Below are positions 26,045 through 33,157 of a stretch of 64,000 nucleotides of DNA, in pieces. The DNA comes from Solirubrobacter pauli (GTDB lineage: Bacteria; Actinomycetota; Thermoleophilia; Solirubrobacterales; Solirubrobacteraceae): the NCBI RefSeq assembly GCF_003633755.1, contig NZ_RBIL01000002.1, forward strand, positions 930,001-994,000, written 5' to 3'. The notes under the pieces were generated by a model. The model ran no database searches. It had not been told where the DNA came from and saw only the letters and a list, made by a program, of their open reading frames with translations. Position 1 is the stretch's first letter. Each line of letters opens with the position of its first letter. A program made the translations under genes and the position numbers.

Positions 26045-26893
26045 ATGACCACGTACCGCACGCTCGAGGCCGACGGCCGCGAGCTCTTCTACCGCGAGGC
26101 GGGGGACCCGTCGGCGCCGACGCTGCTGCTGCTCGCGGGCTTCCCGAGCTCTTCCGCCCAGTACGAGCCGCTGATGACGTCGCTGGCCGACCGCTTCCAC
26201 CTGCTGGCGCCGGACTACCCGGGCTTCGGGCGCAGCCCGGCGCTGGACGGCGAGACGACGTTCGACCGCCTCGCCGATGCCGTCGAGATCTTCGTGGACG
26301 CCAAGGGCCTGGAGCGCTTCAGCCTGTACATGTTCGACTTCGGCGCGCCCGTCGGCTTCCGCCTCGCCACCCGGCACCCCGCGCGGGTGGAAGCGCTCGT
26401 GATCCAGAACGGCAACGCCTACGAGGCGGGGCTCGGGCCGAACATGCAGGGCTTGAAGCCGTACTGGGCCGACCGCGCGGCCAACGAAGGTGCGATCCGC
26501 AGCCTGTTGACGCTGGACGTCACCCGCTCGCAGTACGTCGACGGCGTCCCGGACCCGGCGACCGTCAACCCGGACCTGTGGGAGCTCGACCAGCGCTACC
26601 TCGAGCTCCCCGGCCGTGACCGGGTGATGCTGGACCTGCTGTTCGACTACCAGAGCAACGTCGCGCTCTACCCGGCCTGGCACGAGTACCTGCGCGCCCA
26701 CCAGCCGCCGACGCTGCTCGCGTGGGGACGGCACGACGCCTACTTCCCGCCCGCCGGGGCGGAGGCGTACCGCGACGACCTCCCCGACGCCGAGCTGCAC
26801 CTGCTCGACACCGGCCACTTCGCGACCGCGACGCACAGCCGCGAGATCGCCGAGCTCATCCGCGCGTTCCCGCCCTTCGACCCGGAGCACTGA
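26045..26893 (+). CDS. epoxide hydrolase / haloalkane dehalogenase-type hydrolase
   Basis: A 282-residue alpha/beta hydrolase. The nucleophile elbow is MFDFGAP, putting Asp98 where serine hydrolases have Ser, as in epoxide hydrolases and haloalkane dehalogenases, which form an alkyl-enzyme ester. It also shows AGFPSSS (oxyanion loop), DYPGFGRS, an acid in WGRHDAYF and a His in DTGHFATATH. The substrate is unknown. The ATG is at 26045. It is followed after one base by the DUF427 gene, so the two are probably one operon, divergent from the SDR/VOC-RclA pair. Confidence 0.85.
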   Translation: MTTYRTLEADGRELFYREAGDPSAPTLLLLAGFPSSSAQYEPLMTSLADRFHLLAPDYPGFGRSPALDGETTFDRLADAVEIFVDAKGLERFSLYMFDFGAPVGFRLATRHPARVEALVIQNGNAYEAGLGPNMQGLKPYWADRAANEGAIRSLLTLDVTRSQYVDGVPDPATVNPDLWELDQRYLELPGRDRVMLDLLFDYQSNVALYPAWHEYLRAHQPPTLLAWGRHDAYFPPAGAEAYRDDLPDAELHLLDTGHFATATHSREIAELIRAFPPFDPEH

Positions 26894-26894
26894 C

Positions 26895-27764
26895 ATGGGA
26901 CTCTCCTGGCAGCAGGGGCCGCTCGGCCGCAACCCCAACGGGCGGTTCCTCGTCCCCGGCCTACCGGAGCGCCTGCTCTACGCGGAGCCGCTGCGCCGGC
27001 GACTGCGCGCCGTCCTCGGCGGACGCACCGTGGTGGAGAGCGACGACGCCGTCCTGCTCTTCGAGCCGGGGCGCTACCCGGTCGCGTACTTCCCGCGCGC
27101 GGACTTCGCCGACGGCACGCTCCGGCCGATCGAGCACCGGAGCACGCACCGTGACCTGGGCGACACGGTCTGGTTCGAGGTCGCCGGCGACACGCGCACC
27201 GCGGCTCGCGGCGCCTGGGAGCACGTCGCGCTACCCGCGCACGCCGACGCGCTCGAGGGTCTGGTCGCGCTGGCGTGGCGCGCGATGGACGGCTTCTATG
27301 AGGAGGACGACCGCATCCTCGGCCACGCGTCCGACCCCTACCACCGGATCGACATCCGCCACACGTCGCGCCATCTGGTCGTGCGGGCGGGCGATCGAGT
27401 GATCGCGGACACGCGGCGCCCGTTGGTGTTGTACGAGTCCGGCTTCGCGCCGCGCTGGTACGTGCCCCGCGCGGACGTCGTGGCGGAGGAGTTGCGTGCG
27501 GTCGAGCTGCAGACGTTCTGCCCGTACAAGGGCGTCGCGTCCTATTACGACGTCGGCGACGCCCGTGGGGCGGCATGGTCCTACCGCGTCCCGTTCGACG
27601 AGATGGCCGCGATCGGTGACCTCGTGTCGTTCGAGCCCGACCGGGTCGACGTCACGCTCGACGGCCGGCGCCTCGAGCCCGCGCCGGGCCAGAACGTGAC
27701 GGCGCACGGCATCGACCGCGACCTCACGATCGGGGAGGCGGGCGCGCTGTCGGGCGTCTCCTGA
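26895..27764 (+). CDS. DUF427 protein with two DUF427 repeats
   Basis: A 289-residue protein with two related modules of about 90 residues. The first contains VVESDDAVLLFEPGRYPVAYFPRADF; the second contains VIADTRRPLVLYESGFAPRWYVPRADV followed by TFCPYKGVASYYDV. These are the marks of DUF427, a small beta-barrel-like family of unknown biochemical role, often double in actinobacteria. It lies directly behind the Asp-nucleophile hydrolase. Confidence 0.88.
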   Translation: MGLSWQQGPLGRNPNGRFLVPGLPERLLYAEPLRRRLRAVLGGRTVVESDDAVLLFEPGRYPVAYFPRADFADGTLRPIEHRSTHRDLGDTVWFEVAGDTRTAARGAWEHVALPAHADALEGLVALAWRAMDGFYEEDDRILGHASDPYHRIDIRHTSRHLVVRAGDRVIADTRRPLVLYESGFAPRWYVPRADVVAEELRAVELQTFCPYKGVASYYDVGDARGAAWSYRVPFDEMAAIGDLVSFEPDRVDVTLDGRRLEPAPGQNVTAHGIDRDLTIGEAGALSGVS

Positions 27765-27770
27765 TGTCAC

Positions 27771-27776
27771 TACGAT
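27771..27776 (+). promoter_or_regulatory. -10 box (TACGAT) of the sigma-factor gene, leaderless
   Basis: TACGAT ends six bases before the GTG start at 27783. With this spacing, transcription should begin at or next to the start codon, and no ribosome binding site is present. Confidence 0.5.
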
Positions 27777-27782
27777 CAGCGC

Positions 27783-28445
27783 GTGAGCGGCGATCGTGCG
27801 GCAGCGGCGACCAGCGCTCCGGCCGACGCCGTCTCGCGCCGCTGGCTGGAGCAGCTCGAGGCCGGCCACCCGCGCCGTGACCAGGCGGTCGCCAAGCTGC
27901 ACGACCTCCTGCGCCGGGCGGCGCTGCACGAGCTGCATCGTCGCCGCGGCCAGCTCCCCGCGCTCTCCGGCCCCGAGTTCGACGACGTCGCTCAGCAGTG
28001 CGCCGACGACGCGACCGTCAACGTCCTCGCCAAGCTGCCGGAGTTCTGCGGGCTCAGCCGCTTCACCACCTGGGCGTACAAGTTCGCGATCTTCGAGGTG
28101 TCCGGCAAGGTCGCCCGCCACGCCTGGCAGCACCACCCGCCCAGCGCCGAGGACCTTGCCTGGGACCGGCTGCCGGACGTCCTGGCAACCGGCCCCGGTG
28201 AGGAGGTGGAGCGCCGCGAGCAGCTCGCGGTGCTCTCCCAGGCCATCGAGCGGGATCTGACCCCGCGCCAGCGGGAGGTCTTCGTGGCGGTGGCGTTGAA
28301 CGACGTGTCGATCGACGTGCTCGCCCTCCACCTGCGCTCCAACCGCAACGCCGTCTACAAGAACCTGTTCGATGCGCGGCGCCGGCTGCGCACCGTCCTG
28401 GCCGCCGCGGGGCATCCGGTCGGCGGAGGAGAGGGACGCACATGA
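27783..28445 (+). CDS. ECF-type RNA polymerase sigma factor
   Basis: A 220-residue sigma-70 family protein. Region 2 spans FDDVAQQCADDATVNVLAKLPEF through FTTWAYKFAIFEVSGKVAR (core binding and -10 recognition). Region 4 reads LTPRQREVFVAVALNDVSIDVLALHL-NRNAVYKNLFDARRRLR. Region 3 is absent, as in ECF factors. It is followed with an ATGA overlap by a small zinc-binding anti-sigma-like gene. The promoter appears leaderless. Confidence 0.9.
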   Translation: MSGDRAAAATSAPADAVSRRWLEQLEAGHPRRDQAVAKLHDLLRRAALHELHRRRGQLPALSGPEFDDVAQQCADDATVNVLAKLPEFCGLSRFTTWAYKFAIFEVSGKVARHAWQHHPPSAEDLAWDRLPDVLATGPGEEVERREQLAVLSQAIERDLTPRQREVFVAVALNDVSIDVLALHLRSNRNAVYKNLFDARRRLRTVLAAAGHPVGGGEGRT

Positions 28446-28675
28446 CCGACCGCGACCGGCTGGACGACCTGCTCCGCGCCGAGGACGGCGACCCCGGCTG
28501 CGACGCGGGCGTCCCGATCATGGACGAGTACGTCGAGCTCGAGCTGCGCGGCGAGGACCCGAGCGAGCGCTTCCCGGGTACCACCATCCACCTGCGGGTC
28601 TGCCGGGGCTGCCGCGCCGACCACGACGGCCTTCTCGAAGCGGCGCGCCTGCTCGGCGACGTCGATCCGGAGTGA
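28442..28675 (+). CDS. zinc-binding anti-sigma-like protein
   Basis: A 77-residue acidic protein with HLRVCRGC near residues 50-57. This is the HxxxCxxC core of zinc-associated anti-sigma (ZAS) domains, which bind and hold ECF sigma factors. There is no membrane helix, so it would be a soluble sensor like RsrA, but shorter. It overlaps the sigma gene by ATGA, a strong sign of a cognate pair. Confidence 0.8.
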   Translation: MTDRDRLDDLLRAEDGDPGCDAGVPIMDEYVELELRGEDPSERFPGTTIHLRVCRGCRADHDGLLEAARLLGDVDPE

Positions 28676-28765
28676 CCGGGCGGTAAGACCCCGTGCCGTC
28701 AGCGCACTCACCCCTACGACAGCGCCTCGGAACGGTCCGGCGCTGAAGTCAGAGGAGACGTGACC

Positions 28766-28897
28766 ATGGCCCGATATGTGTTCCCCGAGCTCCTGCACCA
28801 GTTGGGGATCTCGCGCATGCGCTTCGCCGCCGCTGCCGCCGTCTACGACCCAGGCCCGCTGCTGCAGGCGCAGGCCGCCGCGCGGAAGGCGCGATGA
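28766..28897 (+). CDS. 43-residue protein upstream of MOSC fusion
   Basis: A short frame starting MARYVFPELLHQLGISRMRF and ending ARKAR. The ribosome binding site is very strong (AGAGGAGACGTGACC before ATG), and its stop overlaps the ATG of the next gene (ATGA). It has an aromatic N-terminus and an Ala-rich, basic helix. I do not recognise it. The signals argue for translation; it could be a functional small protein or a leader for the MOSC gene. Confidence 0.6.
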   Translation: MARYVFPELLHQLGISRMRFAAAAAVYDPGPLLQAQAAARKAR

Positions 28898-30639
28898 GCG
28901 GGCGCCTGCTCTCGGTCAACGTCGGCCTGCCGAAGGACGTGGCGTGGCAGGGGCGCACGGTCTTGACCGGGGTGTTCAAGGAGCCGGTCGCCGGGGCCCG
29001 GCGCGTGCGCCGGCTCAACGTCGACGGTGACGGCCAGGGCGACCTCGGCGGCCACGGCGGCGAGCAGCGGGCCGTCTTCGCCTACCAGATCGAGTCTTAC
29101 CGCTACTGGGAGTCCGAGCTGGGTCGCGACGACTTCGTGTTCGGCCAGTTCGGCGAGAACTTCACCGTGTCCGGCTTGGCGGACGACGAGGTCTGCATCG
29201 GCGACCGCTACCGGGTCGGCGGTGTCCTGCTGGAGGTCACCCAACCGCGCGTGACGTGCTACCGCGTCGGCCTGCGCATGAACGACCCGCGGATCCCGGC
29301 GCTGCTCGTCTCGCACCGGCGGCCCGGGTTCTACTTCCGCGTGCTCGAAGAGGGGGAGGTGGAAGCGGGCGACGAGATCGTGAAGGTGTCTGACGGACCG
29401 GAGCGGATGACGGTCGCCGAGGTCGACGCGCTGCTGTACCTGCCGGGGCATCCGCGGGAGCAGCTGGCGCGCGCTCTGCGGATTCCGGCTCTGAGCCCGG
29501 GCTGGCAGGGCTCGTTCCGCGAGTTGCTCTCCAGCACGGGCGGCGGCAACGCGGGTCTCGTCGCGGCGAGCCCACCGCCGGCGTGGCCCGGCTTCCGGGA
29601 GCTGCGGGTCGGCGCGATCGAGCGAGAGAGCGACTCGGTGATCTCGGTCGTCTTCGAGGACCCGGACGGCGTCGCGCTTGCGCCCGCGCTGCCGGGCCAG
29701 TACTTGACGCTGCGTCTGGGCTCGTCGCCCTCGGTCCTGCGCAACTACTCGCTGTCCGGCCCGCCGGGCGCCGCGTCGTACCGCGTCACCGTCAAGCACG
29801 AGCCCGACGGCGTAGGGAGTGGCTTCCTCCACACGCGGCTGTCCGTCGGCGACGAGCTCCCCGTCGCCGCGCCCCGCGGAACGTTCACGTTGGGCGAGAC
29901 CGGCGGTCCGGTCGTGTTGATCAGCGCCGGCATCGGCGCCACGCCGGTCCTCGCGATGCTCCACGCGCTGGTTCGTGAGCGGTTCGCGGGGGAGGTCTGG
30001 TGGCTGCACGGCGCTCGTTCCGGCCGTGAGCACCCGTTCGCTTCCGAGGCGCATCGGCTCTGCAGCGAGCTATTGAACGTAAAGACGCGCATCTTTTACA
30101 GTCGCCCGGGCGTGGACGACGTGCTGGGCCGCGACTTCGACGAGGCGGGCCGCCTGACGGGTGCTGCGCTCGCCGAGCTCGGCCTCCCGCGGGACGCCGA
30201 CGCGTACGTGTGCGGCCCGGCGCCGTTCATGACCGACATCACCGCGGGCCTGGCGGCCGTCGGCCTTGCTCCGTCGCGCATCCACACCGAGCCGTTCGGT
30301 CCGGCGGCAGGTCTGACGCCCGGCATCGCGTCGGCGCCGACGCGAGCGCCGCATCTCCCCGAGGGACACGTGCCCTCGGCGGGCGCGCCGACGATCGAGT
30401 TCGCCCGCAGCGGTCTGTCCGTCCCGTGGAGTGACGACTTCCCGAACCTGCTGGAGCTGGCCGAGGCCTGCGACGTCCCGGTCCGCTGGTCCTGCCGGAC
30501 CGGCGTGTGCCACAACTGCGAGACGACCCTCATCGCCGGCGACGTCACCTACGACCCGGACCCGCTCGAACCGCCGTCCGACGGCAGCACCCTGATCTGC
30601 TGCGCGCGCCCCCAGGACGACCTCGTCCTGGATCTCTGA
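28894..30639 (+). CDS. MOSC domain-ferredoxin reductase fusion
   Basis: A 581-residue multidomain oxidoreductase. Residues 1-150 are a MOSC domain of YiiM type (GHGGEQRAVFAYQIESYRYW; catalytic-type Cys in TQPRVTCYRVG). A 3-alpha domain follows (MTVAEVDALLYLPG). Next come the ferredoxin-reductase modules with the FAD motif LRNYSLSGPPG, NAD-binding ISAGIGATPVLAML, and a C-terminal plant-type [2Fe-2S] ferredoxin (CRTGVCHNC ... CC). MOSC proteins bind molybdopterin ligands or detoxify N-hydroxylated bases, and the attached modules would feed electrons from NAD(P)H. The ATG is coupled to the 43-residue ORF. Confidence 0.93.
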   Translation: MSGRLLSVNVGLPKDVAWQGRTVLTGVFKEPVAGARRVRRLNVDGDGQGDLGGHGGEQRAVFAYQIESYRYWESELGRDDFVFGQFGENFTVSGLADDEVCIGDRYRVGGVLLEVTQPRVTCYRVGLRMNDPRIPALLVSHRRPGFYFRVLEEGEVEAGDEIVKVSDGPERMTVAEVDALLYLPGHPREQLARALRIPALSPGWQGSFRELLSSTGGGNAGLVAASPPPAWPGFRELRVGAIERESDSVISVVFEDPDGVALAPALPGQYLTLRLGSSPSVLRNYSLSGPPGAASYRVTVKHEPDGVGSGFLHTRLSVGDELPVAAPRGTFTLGETGGPVVLISAGIGATPVLAMLHALVRERFAGEVWWLHGARSGREHPFASEAHRLCSELLNVKTRIFYSRPGVDDVLGRDFDEAGRLTGAALAELGLPRDADAYVCGPAPFMTDITAGLAAVGLAPSRIHTEPFGPAAGLTPGIASAPTRAPHLPEGHVPSAGAPTIEFARSGLSVPWSDDFPNLLELAEACDVPVRWSCRTGVCHNCETTLIAGDVTYDPDPLEPPSDGSTLICCARPQDDLVLDL

Positions 30640-30645
30640 GCGCAC

Positions 30646-30663
30646 TCAGGTTCTCGTCAGAAC
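30646..30663 (+). promoter_or_regulatory. 11-bp-spaced direct repeat, probable OmpR-type operator
   Basis: TCAGGTT at 30646 and TCAGAAC at 30657 start exactly 11 bases apart. This is the classic spacing for PhoB/OmpR dimers on one face of the helix. Overlapping it is the inverted repeat GGTTCT-N4-AGAACC (30649-30664). It lies 20 bases before the response-regulator gene, suggesting autoregulation. Confidence 0.45.
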
Positions 30664-30682
30664 CAGCGGCGATGCTGTTGGG

Positions 30683-31408
30683 ATGCGCGTGGGGATCTGC
30701 GAAGACGATCAGCAACTGCAGTCGGTGCTCGCCCGCGCGCTGGCGGCCGAGTCCTTCCGGGTGCGCGTGACCGGGACCGGGCGGGACGCGGTGCGCGTGT
30801 TCTCGGAGGATCCGCCGGACCTGCTGGTGCTCGACATCGGCCTGCCCGACGCCGACGGACGTGACGTGTGCCAGGCCTTGCGGGCGCACGGCGTGGACGC
30901 GCCGGTGCTGTTCCTCACCGCGCGCGGGCAGCTGGCCGACAAGTTGTCGGCGTTCCATGCCGGTGGCGATGACTTCCTCAGCAAGCCGTTCGCGTTGGCC
31001 GAGTTGGTCGTGCGCGCGCACGCGCTGGTGAAGCGTCGTCGCGTCGCGCTGTTGCCGGCCGCGGCGCCCGGGGAGCTGCGTCTGGACCCCAGCCGGCACG
31101 GGGTGAGCGTCGGTGAGCGCACCGAGGCGCTCACCCCGACCGAGTTCCGGGTCCTCGCGGTGCTGATCGCCCGGCCGGGCGTCGTGGTGCGCCGGCGCGA
31201 GTTGGTGGCGGCGGGTTGGCCGGACGGCGCGATCGTCAACGAGAACACGCTGGACGCGTACGTCGGGCGGTTGCGCCGCAAGCTCCGCGCGCTGGATGCG
31301 AGCGAGCAGATCGAGACGGCGCGGGGCGTCGGCTACGTGCTGCGGCGAGTCCCCGCGACCGCCGCGGCTACCGGCCGGCCGACACCGGCACGGACGCTTC
31401 AGCCGTGA
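30683..31408 (+). CDS. OmpR/PhoB-family response regulator
   Basis: A 241-residue regulator. The receiver has an acidic pair (GICEDDQQLQ), Asp in LLVLDIGLPDADG and Lys in FLSKPFALAEL. The C-terminal winged helix (LTPTEFRVLAVLIARPGVVVRRRELVAAGW; NENTLDAYVGRLRRKL; TARGVGYVLRR) is complete. There is no kinase next to it, so it is an orphan here. Its 3' end overlaps the convergent FTR1 gene by 41 bases. A matching 11-bp-spaced repeat occurs upstream of its own gene and again at 32455. Confidence 0.93.
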   Translation: MRVGICEDDQQLQSVLARALAAESFRVRVTGTGRDAVRVFSEDPPDLLVLDIGLPDADGRDVCQALRAHGVDAPVLFLTARGQLADKLSAFHAGGDDFLSKPFALAELVVRAHALVKRRRVALLPAAAPGELRLDPSRHGVSVGERTEALTPTEFRVLAVLIARPGVVVRRRELVAAGWPDGAIVNENTLDAYVGRLRRKLRALDASEQIETARGVGYVLRRVPATAAATGRPTPARTLQP

Positions 31409-32411
31409 CCGCAGCGGCCGCGGTCGCGGGCGCGGCCGGCGCCTCGGTCGCGCGGTGGGCGGTGACCGCTTCGCCACGTCGGCGCGGCCGCGTGACCTTC
31501 AAGTACTCGGCGGCGTAGTAGGACCCGATCACGAACAGTGCCGCCAGGGCCTGCGCGGCGAGCGTCTCCCACACCGAGTAGACCTCGAACCACGAGCCGA
31601 GCCACTCGGGCACCGTGAACGGCGTGTCGTGGCGCGGCAGCCAACCCAGCTCCACGAAGCTCAACGCCGTCCCGCCGATCATCACGACCAGGACGATGCC
31701 GACCAGGACGCCGGTCAGGATCAGCATGCGCCGGTACGGGAGCTTGGCATGCAGCCAGAACGTGAGCGCCCCGACCACCGCCGTGGCCGCCAACCCGATC
31801 CCGACACCCTCCAGGACCGTCCCGGTCCCGTCCTGCAGCTGCAGGTTCTGCAGGAACAGCACGACCTCGAACCCCTCCCGGTAGACGCTCGTGAACCCGA
31901 GCGCCACGAGGCCGAAGCTCGCGCCGATGCCCACCTGCGCGAGCAGCGTCCGCCGCCGCCGGTGATGCCGCGCGATCCACTGCGACCAGTACACCTTGTG
32001 CACGAACCAGTTCAGGACCACCAGCAGCACGACGATCGCGATGAACCCGGTGATCGCCTCCAGCCGCGGCCCTAGCGACGACGCCGCGTCCAGCACGGCC
32101 TGCACGACGAACCACGTCGCCACCGTCGCGACGAACGCGCATCCCGCGCCGAGCACCACCGGCACCCGGCGCTCCGCGTTGGCCCCGCGCATGCTGGCCG
32201 TGACTGCGGCGAAGATCAGCACCGCCTCCAACCCCTCGCGGAACACGATCATCGCCGAGTTGAACACGATCGTCGCGTGGCTCTGCGGATGGCTGATCTC
32301 GGTCGGGTCGACCGGGCCGGTGGAAGCAGTCGCCATCAGGTACACCAGGCCGACGAGCACCACCGCGGCCGCCGCCCAGATCAACGTCCGCCGATAACGG
32401 AGAGAAGGCAC
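31368..32411 (-). CDS. FTR1-family iron permease
   Basis: A 347-residue membrane protein with about seven helices. The two REGLE-type iron motifs are FREGLEAVLIF and YREGFEVVLFL, as in FTR1/EfeU permeases that import ferric iron after oxidation. The C-terminal 45 residues are an Ala/Thr-rich cytoplasmic tail. No EfeO or EfeB gene is adjacent. The GTG start at 32411 lies seven bases after a TAGGGT -10 box, so the mRNA is probably leaderless. A TTAGG-N4-CCTAA palindrome covers that -10 box, suggesting repression by a DtxR/IdeR-type regulator when iron is ample. Confidence 0.9.
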   Translation of the reverse strand: MPSLRYRRTLIWAAAAVVLVGLVYLMATASTGPVDPTEISHPQSHATIVFNSAMIVFREGLEAVLIFAAVTASMRGANAERRVPVVLGAGCAFVATVATWFVVQAVLDAASSLGPRLEAITGFIAIVVLLVVLNWFVHKVYWSQWIARHHRRRRTLLAQVGIGASFGLVALGFTSVYREGFEVVLFLQNLQLQDGTGTVLEGVGIGLAATAVVGALTFWLHAKLPYRRMLILTGVLVGIVLVVMIGGTALSFVELGWLPRHDTPFTVPEWLGSWFEVYSVWETLAAQALAALFVIGSYYAAEYLKVTRPRRRGEAVTAHRATEAPAAPATAAAAVTAEASVPVSAGR

Positions 32412-32425
32412 TTAGGGCACCCTAA
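32412..32425 (-). promoter_or_regulatory. iron-box-like palindrome over the FTR1 -10 element
   Basis: TTAGGGTGCCCTAA (minus strand) is a perfect inverted repeat around a two-base centre. It matches the core TTAGG-N4-CCTAA of DtxR/IdeR boxes. The -10 hexamer TAGGGT lies inside it, and the FTR1 start codon follows directly. Confidence 0.55.
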
Positions 32426-32454
32426 AAGCTCCTCCACTGATCTCCAGCCGTCAG

Positions 32455-32472
32455 TCAGGTTGCGTTCAGGTT
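32455..32472 (+). promoter_or_regulatory. second 11-bp-spaced TCAGGTT repeat
   Basis: TCAGGTT occurs at 32455 and 32466, 11 bases apart. It has the same half-site and spacing as the repeat before the OmpR-type regulator gene. It lies between the divergent FTR1 gene and the ParB-like gene at 32533, so either could be the target. Confidence 0.45.
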
Positions 32473-32532
32473 GGCTCATGCCCGTGCCATGTTGGACTTC
32501 ACGAGTCCGACCCGATCCGTGGAGCAGACATC

Positions 32533-32856
32533 ATGAGCGCTGTCGAGTCGCTGCCGTACGGCCATCACCTCTACTTCGAACACGACGAGGATTCGACGGT
32601 CGTCGCGCTCGGGCACCTCGTCGCGTCGAAACCACCCGCCAGCCAGCCCGATTCCGTCGCGACCGCCGCGGCACGAATGGCCGAGGCAGCGCGAGGAGAA
32701 CGAGGACGCCGCCAACCCATCGTTGTGCGGCCGCTCGCCACGGGGCAGTACGAGATCGTCGACGGAAACGCCACCTACGGGGCGGCTCTTGAAGCGAAGT
32801 GGTCCGATCTGCCTGTGCGCATCCAGCGCGCCCGGGACGCCCCCGAGCAGATTTGA
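32533..32856 (+). CDS. small ParB-like (sulfiredoxin-fold) domain protein
   Basis: A 107-residue protein. Residues 60-100 (RRQPIVVRPLATGQYEIVDGNATYGAALEAKW, then DLPVRI) match the ParB/sulfiredoxin N-terminal fold: a basic loop, then a strand ending in EIVDGN. The usual GxxR of true ParB nucleotide-binding boxes is not present (GNATYGA). The ATG has GGAG 12 bases upstream. It is the last gene before the island; its role is unknown and it may be regulated by the 11-bp repeats upstream. Confidence 0.6.
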   Translation: MSAVESLPYGHHLYFEHDEDSTVVALGHLVASKPPASQPDSVATAAARMAEAARGERGRRQPIVVRPLATGQYEIVDGNATYGAALEAKWSDLPVRIQRARDAPEQI

Positions 32857-33065
32857 CCGTGGCCGCGGCTACTGGAGCCGTCGCAGGTCGACGGCATGAC
32901 GGGAGGGCGGACGGGACCTCATCGAGAACATCTCCACCCAGCAGACCCTGCACCGGTGGCTGCCGGGGAGCGGCAACTACACCGGTTCTGGAGTCGCGTT
33001 GATCCCATTGACGACCGTGTTGACGCTGCCGGACGTTGGCAAGAAAGCGACGCGTGACTCAAGCT
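32857..33065. other. intergenic region left of the island
   Basis: About 210 bases between the ParB-like gene and the left 20-bp repeat. Protein-like open frames exist (for example 32896-33057) but without a good ribosome binding site or a recognised family. It may be eroded host or element sequence. Confidence 0.3.
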
Positions 33066-33085
33066 CCGACACGCGGATTATGATT
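33066..33085. repeat. left copy of 20-bp direct repeat (att-like)
   Basis: CCGACACGCGGATTATGATT is identical to 36717-36736. On the minus strand the bases after it (GAGCTTGAGTC) resemble a degraded tRNA T-arm (compare GGGGGTTCGAGTC at the right copy), so this end looks like the displaced, mutated 3' half of a tRNA gene. Confidence 0.7.
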
Positions 33086-33157
33086 GGACCGAGAGATGGC
33101 GCTACCTCTGGTGAGGCGGCAGTTGGGACACAGAAGGGGACACGACTGCGACGACGG

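Noticed and set aside
32896..33057. 53-codon open frame left of the island repeat
   Set aside because: No good ribosome binding site and no recognisable family; another frame over the same bases looks equally protein-like.
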